Notes under the pieces: generated by a model
Database searches by the model: none
Told to the model about the DNA's origin: nothing
What the model saw: the letters and a program-made list of their open reading frames with translations, nothing else
Position numbers and translations under genes: made by a program
NCBI GenBank assembly: GCA_032718475.1
Contig: JAUCBJ010008492.1
Coordinates: forward strand, 1 to 43,900
Direction of reading: 5' to 3'
Origin: Nemertoderma westbladi
Taxonomy: Eukaryota > Xenacoelomorpha > Nemertodermatida > Nemertodermatidae
Length of the DNA stretch: 43,900 bases
In this document: positions 1 through 10,299 of the stretch, piece by piece
Position numbering within the stretch: position 1 is the first letter of the stretch
Layout: the number at the start of each line of letters is the position of its first letter

Positions 1-70
1 TTAACTTAGATACGTAGTTATTAGATACTGTTAGCAGTTAAATAATCTTTGAGAGTTACAATTAACCGTA

Positions 71-1130
71 TTAGTTATCCACCCCAGATCCCAGTCCCAT
101 CTCCGAATCCGAGTCCTCGCCAAGACTGCCGACCCCCACGGAGGAAGAGCGGACATGACTGGAGTAGTGCAAACTGCAGTTTCCGCCAGACAGCACCCAA
201 GATACAGGCATAGCCGCGATTTCGCATGGTCTCCCGCCTTGCCACCAGCACTTATGCGAGATGTCTGATGAGAATTGTGGCCTCAGCACACACGACACCA
301 TCTGTGGCACCCACACCAGCGGTGTGAAGGCCATCCGTCGATCTTCACACACTGACTGATAATGTGCCTTGTTCTGGCACGCCCGCTATTCGAGGAGGGA
401 TTCCATTGACCAGTTGGTTTGAATGTACGAGGTAGCGTCAGGGATAATAACCGCATTGTCGAATGACGCTAACTGCTGATTGGACCAAACTCCCCGGCTG
501 ACCAGGTCTGTGCTGACCCCACCCACCCCTCGACCCTCCACGTCCAGATGACCACGAGAGAGAGTGACCTCACGCTCTACACTGGATGCACCAAACGTTG
601 AAACCAGTAGTTCGCCGCAGACCTCTCACAGCTCGTCATGGCGGTTGATGACGAGGCCTCCTGACTTGCAGCTGCGGGCGTGCGTAGTTGTAAAGTGGCC
701 ACCGTAGCCCACGGATTTGGTTGGGAGACCTGGTGGAACCAAGCCGTAGTGAAGGGCGAGACTGTTGCGGAACTCGTTGGGGCTTAAATCTGTGTGATCC
801 ATGGCTGATGGTTGGGCTGTGAGCCAGCCACCAGTGTTGTTCATAATGGCCCGTTCTACAGTTCGATGGCGACTGGGTGGGAGGGAGGCCACGGACTCCT
901 CCATTTTGGACTTGTAGTCCGCGTCCTGGGTACTGCGGCTGGCCTTTAGGGTGCTACCAGCCTTAGGGCCATAACTTGGAATTCTGGTCCACCACGAGGA
1001 GGGGTTCACCCTACCGGATTGCCTCAATGACTACCGATGTCCCATTGGTGGGGGCAGCCCTTGCGGAAAAAGTCTTTCGAGCGAGTGGGTCCCTCAATCC
1101 TATCCCTCCGTATCATGTAGGAAGGTGAAC
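71..1130 (-). pseudogene. decayed C-terminal part of a LINE-like reverse transcriptase
   Basis: Read on the minus strand, 1027-626 encodes a segment ending in LPTKSVGYGG..HARSC..GGLVINRHDEL. This matches the zinc-binding tract that follows the RT domain in a LINE-like RT family common in marine invertebrates (from memory of the family: LPTKCDGCG..HALSC..GGLV..RH.E). Two of the expected cysteines are replaced by S and Y. Further along, 352-71 holds CEDRRMAFTPLV and a frameshifted tail that resembles the end of the same protein. The order on the strand is correct, but there are stops and frame changes. A C-terminal restriction-like endonuclease is inferred from the family layout, not seen intact. 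This is a dead fragment lying upstream of the first visible host exon, in opposite orientation to the gene. Confidence 0.6.
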
Positions 1131-1536
1131 GGTTTCCTCATCAACCGTGTCCAGGGGGAAACCAAACAGTAGTGTTGGGATGATTATAGGTTTATGTTTA
1201 CATTATGTAGTTTACGTTTATGGGTATGGGTGCCCATCAATTATTCAAGAAACAAAAGTTATAATTATTTAACAATATAATTTAAAATAATAACGAAATC
1301 TAATGTAAAGCAAAATAATAAAGTAAAGTAAAATAGTAAAGTAAAAGTAAAATAAAGCAAAATATAAGTTCAAATTCATCCAATCGGGCTATATCATTCC
1401 AAGCGTTGAACAACTCTCTAGGTTGTGGAAGGTTTTTAATCTATATATATAAATATGACACTTTGAGATCAAATATATTAATATCTTAATTTTGATTTCA
1501 AATTGTAAAATTTTATTATATAATATTATTTTGCAG
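1131..1536. other. AT-rich intron end
   Basis: No coding signal seen. It contains a low-complexity AAAGTAAAATA-type tract at about 1300-1365. The stretch just before 1537 is T-rich and ends in TTTTGCAG, a good polypyrimidine tract and splice acceptor for the exon that follows. Confidence 0.55.
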
Positions 1537-1702
1537 TGTACACAGTGGAACATGGATACTGTATATAGGGGACAGGAATGATGGTGTCGAAGATGGTTTA
1601 ACGCAAAGTAATAAAATTTTCGTCAAACCTGGGAATTATTCGTTCGCCTCTACATGCCAGTATATGGACAATACTATTACATCAATTCTTGATGTCTCAC
1701 AG
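1537..1702 (+). CDS. host beta-gamma-crystallin gene, exon A
   Basis: Flanked by acceptor TTTTGCAG and donor GTAATT. The first base completes a codon begun in an unseen upstream exon; 55 codons follow and the exon ends in phase 0. It encodes SGTWILY, then FVKPGNYSFASTC, then MDNTITSILDV. This is the second half of a Greek-key motif, ending in the D-N-T-I-T-S calcium-binding-type signature (N/D-N/D-x-x-S/T-S) of invertebrate and microbial beta-gamma-crystallins. It joins in frame to the exon at 5230. The protein would be a soluble, probably Ca-binding, multi-domain crystallin-like protein. Function beyond that is not inferable. Confidence 0.85.
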
Positions 1703-1884
1703 GTAATTGAACTTAACTTTAAAATAGTTTTAATCTATTGTTACTAATAACACTATATCATCTGATGAGGGATAATTCATTTATACGTCAATCGCAGAAA
1801 CATAGATCAATCACTTGTAGATATGACTTCTACAAACTGTAGGGAGGAACCTATGTTTCTACCCTAACACCTCTTAGAGTAACA

Positions 1885-2262
1885 ATTAAAAAAATCATTA
1901 GATGCATCACATTCAGTCATTGGCAAGATTTCCTTTCTGTTGTATCAATCTTTTCATATTCTTCCTCTTGATTTGCAAATCAAATACAATACTGATTTGT
2001 TCATATGCAACATAAATAATGGCACAATAAACCCTAAATCCGAACTTGGCCATCAATTTCACAAATCATCAGCTATGCACAATTATGCAAAAAGATCTAC
2101 AACTAAAAATAAGTTTCATCTCCCTCATGTCAGAATTAATGTAGCCCAACAGTCAATGAGTTTTCATTGGCCCTTCAATTTGGAACGACATTAAACATAA
2201 TTTACGAATGAAAAAATCAATACCATCCTTCTCAAAAGCTTATAAAACATATACTGACTAAT
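1885..2262 (+). pseudogene. 3' tail of a LINE reverse transcriptase (CR1/L2-like)
   Basis: The translation starts near IIRCITFSHW and runs through LHILPLDLQIKYN-like sequence, HNYAKRS, LPHVRINVAQQSMSF and, after one frame change near 2165, GPSIWNDIKHNLR...SFSKAYKTY, then a stop. This is the characteristic C-terminal tail of jockey/CR1/L2-type LINE RT proteins (HNYxTRS..L..PR.RTN.G.....GP.IWN..P). It is a 5'-truncated, frameshifted remnant in intron 1703-5229. The clade cannot be fixed from the tail alone. Confidence 0.7.
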
Positions 2263-2730
2263 GACTATACTTAACTACTTACTGCACTAAATTGTAGTTG
2301 TTTCAAGTAATTTTTTAAATAGCTAAAACAATGCCGCTTCCTAGTCCGCTTCCACTACCACTTTTAAAAACTTAACAACTTTTCCAATCTCGTGTCAATT
2401 TGAAGTTATGTGACATTGCTTCCTCTCCCGCCCAACCTAGTACATATTCTGTTCCACAACATCCCCCCCTCAGTAGATGTTGACATCACAACAGTGAAAC
2501 TCAAACGTACTAGGGACTGGTGTATATATTATTACTTTGTTTAAGAGTATTTAGATATACATTATGTAAGGATCTCATTTGAAACTCCTTCCACCATACA
2601 AGGAAAACTATACAAAGTTGTACTTTATATAAAGGCAAAAGGTTTCCACTTCATCTATCTTTCTTTCTTTGAGCAAAACGATGTTTACATACTGATAAGG
2701 TACTGTAATCTTTCGATCCCATTCGGAACA
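2263..2730. other. AT-rich intron sequence, no gene seen
   Basis: It may include the 3' UTR of the LINE remnant just upstream. A short C-run lies near 2464-2470. I see no ORF, RNA gene or ordered repeat. Confidence 0.5.
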
Positions 2731-4060
2731 TTGAATACAGACAGCCAGATGGAGCTGTGGGATGTACTAGAGCTACTGTCTGGGGAGAATACAGCCTTCA
2801 CATCGGCATTAAAACACAACGCCACCAATGCACATTTTGAGCGAATCTTGCTTGCGGATTCTCTGCTACTCCATAGGGACCCTAAAGTAGTAAAGGCAGC
2901 AGATATTCGGAGCCTTCTTATCCTGAAGGTTGGAGTTATGGCGCTCTGGGAACCTTGAAGTGCTGCTATGCGAGGCGGAGTGCTGTTCCCTCATGTTCGG
3001 GTTAGGGAAACGGGCCAATCACAAGCCTGTTGGGGAGGATAAAGAATACACTGTCCACATCTTCACATGGCTAATGCTGATAGGGAAGGTCCGCAGTGCA
3101 GTGCATTTGGTGATGAGTCGAGAGACTGGGGATTTGCTAGACCCACATGATGAAGTCGAAATAGAAGGCCAAAAGGTCAATGTCCTGGAGATCTTGCGAG
3201 CCAAGCACCCCCGTGCAGCTCCACCCATTTCAGAATCTTTACTCCAACCAGAAGACAAACTCCCAGATCGGGTGGACACAGATGTTACAGCCTCCCACAT
3301 CGAGTTAGCTGCTCTTAGACTGCATGGAGGCGCTGGGCCAGCTGGTTCTGACTCAACCCACTGGGGTGACTACCTCCTCCAATATGGTCCCCATAGTGAA
3401 TGCCTTAGCAATGCAGTTGCATGGGTAGGCACTCCCTGGCAAACACCATTGATCTATGGGAGTCAGAGCGCGCCCTGATGTCATGTCAGCTGATAGCCCT
3501 GGACAAGTTCCCAGGGGTCTGTCCAATCGGCATCGGGTAGTGTTTGCATCGAATTCTCACCTGGTTTGGTCTATGGCTGAAGTGATGGGGGACAATGTAA
3601 TGGCCATTTGCAGCGCAGAACAGCTATTCATTGGCACATCAGCTGGAGTCGAGGCCGCTGTCCACATGATAGCAGAACTGTTCGAGGAGCGGAGTGAGGA
3701 TGGCTGGGGGGTTCAACTCGTCGACGCAACGAATGCGTTTAATTCTTTAAACTGGTCAGCCACGTTGTGGAATGCCTGCCAGTTGTGGAACAGATGCTCC
3801 CTGTTTCTTTTCATTGTTACAGGGGGCACAGTATCTTAATCGTTCGTGGGACCAACAAAGTTCTATTCAGCGAGGAAGGAACCACTCAGGACGACCCTCT
3901 CGCAATGCTAGAGTATTCCATAGGAATCCCCCCCCCCCTCATCCACAACCTCTGGAAACCCCCTCTACTGTAAAACAAGAAGATGATTCGGCTGTGGCTG
4001 GTAAACTCGACCCGAACTCCAGTAAACCTCGGCTACTTTCATGAACACACAAAAAGCTAC
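2731..4060 (+). pseudogene. decayed LINE-like reverse transcriptase, N-terminal and RT part
   Basis: Three overlapping frames carry one decayed protein. 2731-2958 has MELWDVLELLSG and FERILLADSLLLHRD. 2930-3478 has VNVLEILRAKHP, DVTASHIELAALRLHGGAG and WLMLIGKVRSAVH. From 3460 onward it has LIALDKFPGV, then VDATNAFNSLNW (RT block A, normally D-x-x-N-A-F-N) and EEGTTQDDPLAM (normally EGxTQGDPLAM). These match the family whose C-terminus is seen at 71-1130. There are frameshifts near 2945, 3480, 3760 and 3935, and stops in between. It is an old insertion in the host intron, in the same orientation as the gene. Conventional clade assignment (R2/CRE-like or other) was not possible. Confidence 0.65.
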
Positions 4061-4204
4061 CTCATGGTAGCTCCTATGTTTGTGGAGGAAAAAACAATAA
4101 TGATATGGTAAATTTCAATATAATTCCGTAGACAAAAACATTATAAATTAAAATAAGCTCTAAATTGAAATTCCACTGTTTACTAATACCAGGGACATCA
4201 AGTT

Positions 4205-4410
4205 GAGACATGGTGCTCATATTTGTAACCAATCATACTGGAACACAAATTTATAATCAGGTACTCAAATTGCTAACTGGGAACGCCATTTCGTAACCAG
4301 GTCCTCAGATTTGTAACCTGGAACTCCAATTTGTTACAGGACTCTGAGCTTTGTAACTAGAAACTCAGATTTGTAACAGATGAACTTAAATTTGTAACTG
4401 CTACCAGATG
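4205..4410 (+). repeat. degenerate ~22-bp tandem repeat
   Basis: About eight or nine diverged units read roughly as ATTTGTAACTGGAACTCAG (GTAACCAG/GTAACTAG plus ACTCAGATTTG). Recurring GTAAC and CTCA..TTTGT words sit every 21-25 bp. There is no coding potential. Confidence 0.6.
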
Positions 4411-5229
4411 ATTGTTTTTATGAAATAAAAGGTCAGTCAGTTCCTTATCGGGCCTTCTAGGTCCATCACTAGTAAAAATATATTTAATTACTATTATTAA
4501 CCATGATAGAAAAGGAAATTCGTTAATGAGTTAAAAAGGCTTCAATTATAAAGTATATTCCATATTCAAAGAGCATTGGTACTGGTACCGAAGCACCAAA
4601 CAACATTATCTGCATAAACCGGCCTTGACTGTTTATGGGGAATTCCCTGGCAATGCTGCACCATCTTCCAATCCGAATCAGCTTCTCCACTTCGTCCACG
4701 ATCCCCTGAGACAGTAAGAAGCCCTGTTTCTAAGACCAACCCATCAGGATATTGTAGGGCCTTATCCACCACTGGTGAAGTTTCACTTCCAACGTCTTGA
4801 AGGGGAGCCAAGACCCCATCGCATTATACGACAAATGGCGAAAAGTCGCCGTGCTGAGACCAGACTTCTTTCGAGTAGAGCCACTTATTTTCGTCTTCAG
4901 CCGACTCGAGTACTGAGCTTGCGGGGTGGGCTGACTCACATGAGACCCAGAGTCAAGGTTGACCAACCTGATGTAGATCCATGCCTGTTTCTGTTGGTTG
5001 AAAGCCACCCACCCCTCCCCCAATGCCTATGTCACAAGGAAGACCTGAAGCTCCATCGACCCCCCCCCCCCCCCCTCTGTTTCCGAACGACTGGCACACA
5101 TTGGAGCTGTTAACTGATTATGGACATCATCTTGGTTGCATTTTTGTTTGTGGCATTTTTGTATGCAGGAGGTATTTTTACATAATTTGCTTTTCTTTTA
5201 TAATTCGTTATCTTCACTGTGTTTCTTAG
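4411..5229. other. intron sequence with unassigned patches
   Basis: Weak open frames exist on both strands (for example 4566-5023 minus), but none matches a family I recognise, and their codon pattern is shared by opposite frames. A 16-base C run lies at 5060-5075. The final bases before 5230 (TGTGTTTCTTAG) form the acceptor of the next exon. Confidence 0.45.
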
Positions 5230-5372
5230 GGAATAATAGTATTTCAATCTTGGAGACTTGAAGATCGAATGATTCGAGTCCATGATTCTATACCAGATTT
5301 GTCGGTTTGGAGTGGAATGGATAACAATATCAATGCAATATTTGTAGCTACAGGACAATGGGAATTATTCAA
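5230..5372 (+). CDS. host beta-gamma-crystallin gene, exon B
   Basis: Acceptor TTTCTTAG and donor GTAGGT. It holds 47 codons plus two bases, entering in phase 0 (as exon A leaves) and leaving in phase 2. It encodes GIIVFQSWRLEDRM, SIPDLSVWSGMDNNINAIFV and ATGQWELF: a complete first Greek-key motif and the start of the second. The D-N-N-I-N-A site is a degenerate form of the Ca-binding signature. The split codon (AA + G = Lys) and the protein sequence both resume perfectly at 34969, across a 29.6-kb intron. Confidence 0.85.
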
Positions 5373-5922
5373 GTAGGTACTATAGTACCATGGGAATTAT
5401 TCAAGTAGGTACAAGCAGTACTGCATTTCAAGGTTATATTTTTAATTTTTAATTGAATGACTAACATTCTCATATCATATTATCTTATATCATATCATAT
5501 CATATCGTAATAATTATACAGAAATAAATAAACCATACAATAATAACAATCAAATTTAAGTAAGAAGCTTCAAGAAGATTCCCGCATAAAATACAAGTCA
5601 GAGTCAAGATCTCTCACACCAGCCCTATCTCTCAAACCGATGCCAATCCAGTCTCCTTTCACCCTGAACGCACAGTAAAGCCTCTCTCAGCAGTCCAAAC
5701 TGATGCCTTAATAACCACTCCTAGTCTATGCTGCTTTATCCTCACGTGCCTTGACATGACTGTTTCAGCAAGATATTTGAGGAAGTCCTCAATTTTCGCC
5801 TATTCGACCCAAACTTGAGTGGGGTGAAGTGTATGTAGCATGACTCGAGTGGTTTATGTTTCACTTGGCATGCCTCCTCTGAACTTTTCGATTGCTGTTT
5901 GAGCGAATGTAGGATGTGGTTG

Positions 5923-7115
5923 TGTTCGCGCTTTTGAAGACCTTTAGCAGTTTAACCTGCCAAAATTTATATGTCTTTTAGTTAATTAAAACACCTTTAG
6001 CATACGACAATATTTTATGCTAATAAACAAAACATTACCCGAAGCCAGCCCATGCGCGATCATTCACCCGATGGATCTACACCCGGGAGGCTGAATTCGG
6101 CTGCTTAAATTTTATTATTGCAGTGTAAGGTTGCAGTGTAAACCTACTGTATTATTCGATTGATCGTTATTAATTAATTTCTGACAGATATTATTGGCTT
6201 TCGGGAAATATTAACAGTTCCTTTAGGACGTGGCGCTCTATCTATTTAAACAGAACTAGGACTTATACTAAACGCAACGATACTGCTTATGATTAAAGTA
6301 TAAGGCGCATTCTTTAGGAAATGCTTTGTTACAAATCACAATCATGCACACTATTCTGCCGACCGTCAGTAAATTTGATCACACATAAAGAGAGCAGCAA
6401 TTGACTCATGTAGGGTCTGCTAAATAACATTAGATTCAATACACACCACATTAATATAAATCGCAATTGTTATATATAGCCCGTCTCTCTAACCTGTAGT
6501 GTATCAAGAAAATTGGGAATTTTGGGTGATTTATCCGTATTCTCCAAAGAGCAATATTTCCATCAACAAATAGATACAATTAATAACTGACGGTAAATAA
6601 CAGTACAAACAATATGATTAATAGTGAGTTAATTAGATCAGATAAGTTGATTGATTAGATAACAGTTATACTTTCGATAATTTAAGCAGTTTTACTAGAG
6701 TTCTTCCCAAAAGCCGGTGTTATGGCGAAAAATGGGAACACAACAACAGAATCATATAAAGAATCATATGACTAGAATAACTATACGAGGATACCAACTA
6801 CCCTTATTCCCCGAAGCTCCCGTCCAACACAGAGGATGAGCAGTGAGATAGGAAAATTCAGTTCAGTAGCTCTGGGATAGGTCAAAATCCACGCCCACTC
6901 AAATTCTATTGGCCAATACGGACAGCAGGGCTAAGGCAACCTCCCTAAGCTGGTTGGCCGATCGAACAGAACCCAGATACCTTCGTACAGCCCATCAGCC
7001 AATCAGCCGGTAGCTTGCATTATTCTAGCTAGATATCCCTTTTTAGAGTATTCAGCGACTGGGGGGAACTGGTTAGCAAAGCAAATGAATCAGTTATCCC
7101 ACAAAAGCTTTTACA
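5923..7115 (-). repeat. BEL element 3' LTR
   Basis: A 1193-bp repeat of 17245-18437. It begins TGTTCGCGC and ends TTTTACA in + orientation. The visible differences from the other copy are four substitutions: A/C in TTAC(A/C)AATC, A/T in ATT(A/T)ATAAC, T/A in GCGAAAAA(T/A)GGG and A/G in GGCC(A/G)ATACGG. It is the sense-strand 3' LTR because the coding ORFs run toward it. Confidence 0.93.
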
Positions 7116-7125
7116 CCGCTCCCAG
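7116..7125 (-). promoter_or_regulatory. polypurine tract of the BEL element
   Basis: On the minus strand the bases directly before the 3' LTR read CTGGGAGCGG, then TGTAAAAG. A purine-rich run abutting the 3' LTR is the plus-strand primer position, and it independently supports the minus orientation. Confidence 0.6.
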
Positions 7126-7193
7126 AAAATGGGATTTAAGTCTATAAAATATACAAAATCACAGTTTCTAAAATATAAAAATACTCTAAACAG

Positions 7194-7892
7194 TTAGTCT
7201 TTCTTGCGCGGACGGCGTTTACGCAGTTTTTTAAAGCTAGCAAGAGTCCTTTTCTCTTTGGGGCGAGCCACTTTACGAGGAGGGCTATAACTCTTGGGTG
7301 AAGGGTGCAATATGATTGCATCAGAAGGTATGGGATTACGATCGGTATATCCGCCGGTCGAAGTACCGGGTTGATTGACATCAACGTCCGGGGAGAGGGG
7401 TCTAACGGCTTTGAGAGCTCGTTTCAAGACAGCCGCTCTTACGGGTCCTTTACGAGTGGTCTGAACGAGGGCCGTGGGTGGACCATAGGCAGTTAAAAAC
7501 TTCCTTGGTTTAATGGTTCTTTCCAACTCGCGTTCGCGGGCTCGGTACTCGTGAGGCCGTCGATATACTTCCTGTAACTCGGGGTGTGAGTTGACAAATA
7601 AGTCTCCATAGGCAGGGTCTTGACGGATAAAGTTTATTAAGTTGTAAGAATAGATGTCACTCGGATTAATGCTCCTGAGAAATTTGCGTACATATTTAGT
7701 TGAAATACATTCTCCAACGCGCTTCAGTAGTTCATAACTTGATATGCGTGATTTCTGTTCGACAGAAGCGAATAGATAAGGATGGAACGCATAAACTCCT
7801 TCGTAAGCGCGTCCAGGATAATAACGATGGCGCGAATCACAATGTAAATCAGCGTTCGCTTCCCAAGCTCTGATGTAACGTAGTGTGATCAT
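7194..7892 (-). CDS. BEL accessory ORF, 232 aa with basic tail, unrecognised
   Basis: Open reading frame just inside the 3' LTR, in the position where some BEL elements carry env. No signal peptide or transmembrane segment is visible, so env is not supported. The N-terminal half is rich in aromatic and charged residues (HRYYPG, YAFHPYLFA, RKFLRSINPSD, IRQDPAYGDLF). The C-terminal 30 residues are strongly basic (KVARPKEKR, LRKRRPRKKD), like a nuclear-localisation or nucleic-acid-binding tail. The first ATG is at 7892; the frame is open back to 7949 and overlaps the preceding ORF by 32 bases in a +1 relation. No family recognised. Confidence 0.55.
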   Translation of the reverse strand: MITLRYIRAWEANADLHCDSRHRYYPGRAYEGVYAFHPYLFASVEQKSRISSYELLKRVGECISTKYVRKFLRSINPSDIYSYNLINFIRQDPAYGDLFVNSHPELQEVYRRPHEYRARERELERTIKPRKFLTAYGPPTALVQTTRKGPVRAAVLKRALKAVRPLSPDVDVNQPGTSTGGYTDRNPIPSDAIILHPSPKSYSPPRKVARPKEKRTLASFKKLRKRRPRKKD

Positions 7893-7917
7893 TTCATCTA
7901 CGCCTTCCAAATCGTGA

Positions 7918-8643
7918 CTAAAAAGGGCAATCGAAACTGGCGCGTCCCTTTAGTTGACAATGGTGACATTGAGTCATAAATTGAGGGCAAACCGCAAAAA
8001 TGTGCAAGTTATTGAGTCCGTAATACGCGCAATAAATTTCCATCGTCGGTTGTTCGTGGAAATAGGAACAGCGGACGTTTGTGTCCATGGGCGTAACATG
8101 GTCTCTCGATGCGCATAACCGACAACGTTGCCGAGAAACATAGTTGGCATGGCGATAATCGTACGCAGTGAGACACTGTGGACCTTGATACCATTCTAGG
8201 AGGTAATCATTGTCGTTGTTCCGGGCGCGATAGGCTGAATCTCTTCAGATTCTAGGCATACTGGTTCGTCTTCCCAGTCTGTTACGAATATAATTTTCGT
8301 GATCTATTCTCGGTTTATCGTTACGACTCCGCTGGGTATGATATTTAAATAGAACCATTTCCCTTTCGGTGTATACATCGTCCGTATCATGTAAATCGAT
8401 AGGATGGCCGGTAGTTAGGAAGTCCATATACGTACCATTACGATGCGTATAGCGAGCGGTTAATTTTCGATAGTCCAATTCACGCGTAAGTTGATTTTGG
8501 GACATCGGCGGTTCGATATAACGACCATCGTCCTCCGTAATGGTTGGATCGGCTTCACCGCGTATCAAGCTATCCACAAATGCTTGTAAAGGTAGAGTAT
8601 ATCGTTCCCTGATACCAAGATCATCTTCTATTAATTCCGTCAT
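7918..8643 (-). CDS. BEL accessory ORF with Cys-rich second half, one in-frame TGA
   Basis: The ATG at 8643 opens a 132-aa frame (acidic start MTELIEDDLG, many R/D/Y residues). It meets TGA at 8247-8245, then stays open for about 108 more codons to TAG at 7920-7918. The downstream half has CRLCASRDH, RCSYFHEQ, IYCAYYG, VCPQFMTQCHHC and FDCPF: a run of CxxC and other Cys/His residues that looks like a zinc-binding module. Either the TGA is a recent nonsense mutation in a 241-codon gene, or the two halves are separate, or it is read through. Function unknown. Confidence 0.45.
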
Positions 8644-8709
8644 ATCTGCTATCTGAGTTTATTAATATTAGTATGAGTCAATATTTAGGCAAGTGGGCGT
8701 CGCTGCCTA

Positions 8710-8868
8710 CTAGTCTTTGCCCCCGGACAGTGGGTTTCTCAGCGCCGATGTACCGTCGTCGCGGTGTTTACGCCAACATGTAGCAACAGCGCGACAACGA
8801 TAACCGGCACAAGTCCCACCACTGTCCGTCCCAAAGGCTTGAATCCACTTGAGGTTATCTCGGTAGAG
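8710..8868 (-). pseudogene. 52-codon Cys-containing open stretch upstream of the accessory ORFs
   Basis: Between stops at 8871-8869 and 8712-8710, the minus strand reads LKWIQAFGTDSGGTCAGYRC, then ATCWRKHRDDG. It has no ATG and is in the same frame as the ORF beginning at 8643, separated by several stops. The regular Cys spacing and low-complexity-free sequence suggest a remnant of a gene, but I do not recognise the family. The GTDSGG string is too isolated to call a serine protease. Confidence 0.3.
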
Positions 8869-10299
8869 TTAGGGCTACTTTACAATTGCGATTAGCTACT
8901 GTAAACACACTTTAGTAGTAACATTCACCTATAAACGCACAAATTCCATACAATCATTACTTACTGCACACATGCAGGCCATTTGTCCGTTAATCAGTGT
9001 CTTCCAGAATGTCACGTTATTACTATGTATCCTTGGATACTAATAGTGCGCTATGTATACTCTTATGCTACGCAATGGGGCAAGCTTTTTATTGTTCCTT
9101 TAACTTGCTTCTAATTCTAGCGTGGGTGTTGCCATGGTGACATTATGGAAAACTAGCGGTAGAATTAGGGTAATTCTCATGCATACAGATCTGGGATGCT
9201 ATTTAATAGTAATTCTTTAATTGTCAATATCCTCTTTATGCATGATTTTATAAATTTTATCGGCTATTGACTATATGTTGGAGATTCTCGCACTCTAGTA
9301 CACTCAATATGAATCTCCGCTCCCATGATCTATTAATTACTTGAATTTTGGGAATGTTATAAATTGCACAAAAATGACAATTTATAAAATTCATTTGAAT
9401 ATGAATTTAAATTTATTCCCGTGAATTTTATTATTTGATGTTAAATTGACACAAATTTTATTCCAGAGCATATCTGGGGACTTAGGATCCTTAATTCTAG
9501 AAAATAGTCCTTCTAAGAATATCGGTAAATACTGCGATATCTTAATTGACTAGAAATTTTAAAGGATCGGGATTTTACAGATTTTAATAAATATTAAATT
9601 AATATTTAGGATGAGCACCGATTTATTCCAGAACTTGTCTGGGGACGTTAACCACTGATTCTAGAATTTGTCTTTCAAGTATATCGGTGGGTGCCACGAT
9701 ATCTTAATCGACTAGAATTACAGATGGTCAAAAAGTTTAACAGATTTATTTGCGATTTACGCTACTGTTAGAGGGACATCACGCTACTATATGTATTATT
9801 TGTTATAAGGTAGAAGAGCAATATCGCACGAAGCAATGTCAGTGTGAAGAGGCAAGTCGTTTCCAAGGTCTACCCAGAGCTTGGTTCAGCCGAGACACGA
9901 GGATCTGAACTTTGCATTCCTAATACTCTGCCTACCAATAATACTTAAATATAGTAGTGGCTTTATTGTACTTTAAGAAGTACTGACATGTCATCTTACT
10001 ATAGTCTCGCATTTATAATATAATACGGACAGTAAGGAAAGAGAAAATAATTATTTCTTGCCATCGCACTAAATATATATTATAAGTAATTACGTACGTA
10101 ATAAACACTAATATATTGCACTAATCTACTAAGTAATCACTAAAATAACATTCTACTAAATAAAATTAAAGAAAACGATTATAATAAAATTACATAATAA
10201 TACATACATAAATATAAAATAAAAACAAATATAAAATGATATAGTCCCACGCCCACTCCATATGTTATTACGTTATAGAGTCCCTAGATATTTGTCGGA
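8869..10299 (-). other. BEL non-coding region with two diverged direct repeats
   Basis: No ORF. Two related blocks, about 9447-9560 and 9626-9716, share TTTATTCCAGA, TCTGGGGAC, ATTCTAGAA, TATCGGT, CGATATCTTAAT and GACTAGAAT in the same order, so they are an old duplication with a period near 170-180 bp. 10020-10260 is very AT-rich. Integrase would be expected in this interval in an intact BEL element, and none is detectable. Confidence 0.55.

Noticed and set aside
4566-5113. Overlapping open frames on both strands
   Set aside because: No motif recognised and no consistent frame; reported only as unassigned intron sequence.
7194-7892. Envelope gene in the BEL element
   Set aside because: The ORF is in the right place but has no signal peptide, hydrophobic membrane span or furin-like site; its C-terminus is basic.
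8750-8868. GTDSGG string suggesting a trypsin-like active site
   Set aside because: There is no His or Asp catalytic context, the stretch is only 52 codons, and it lies in an LTR element.
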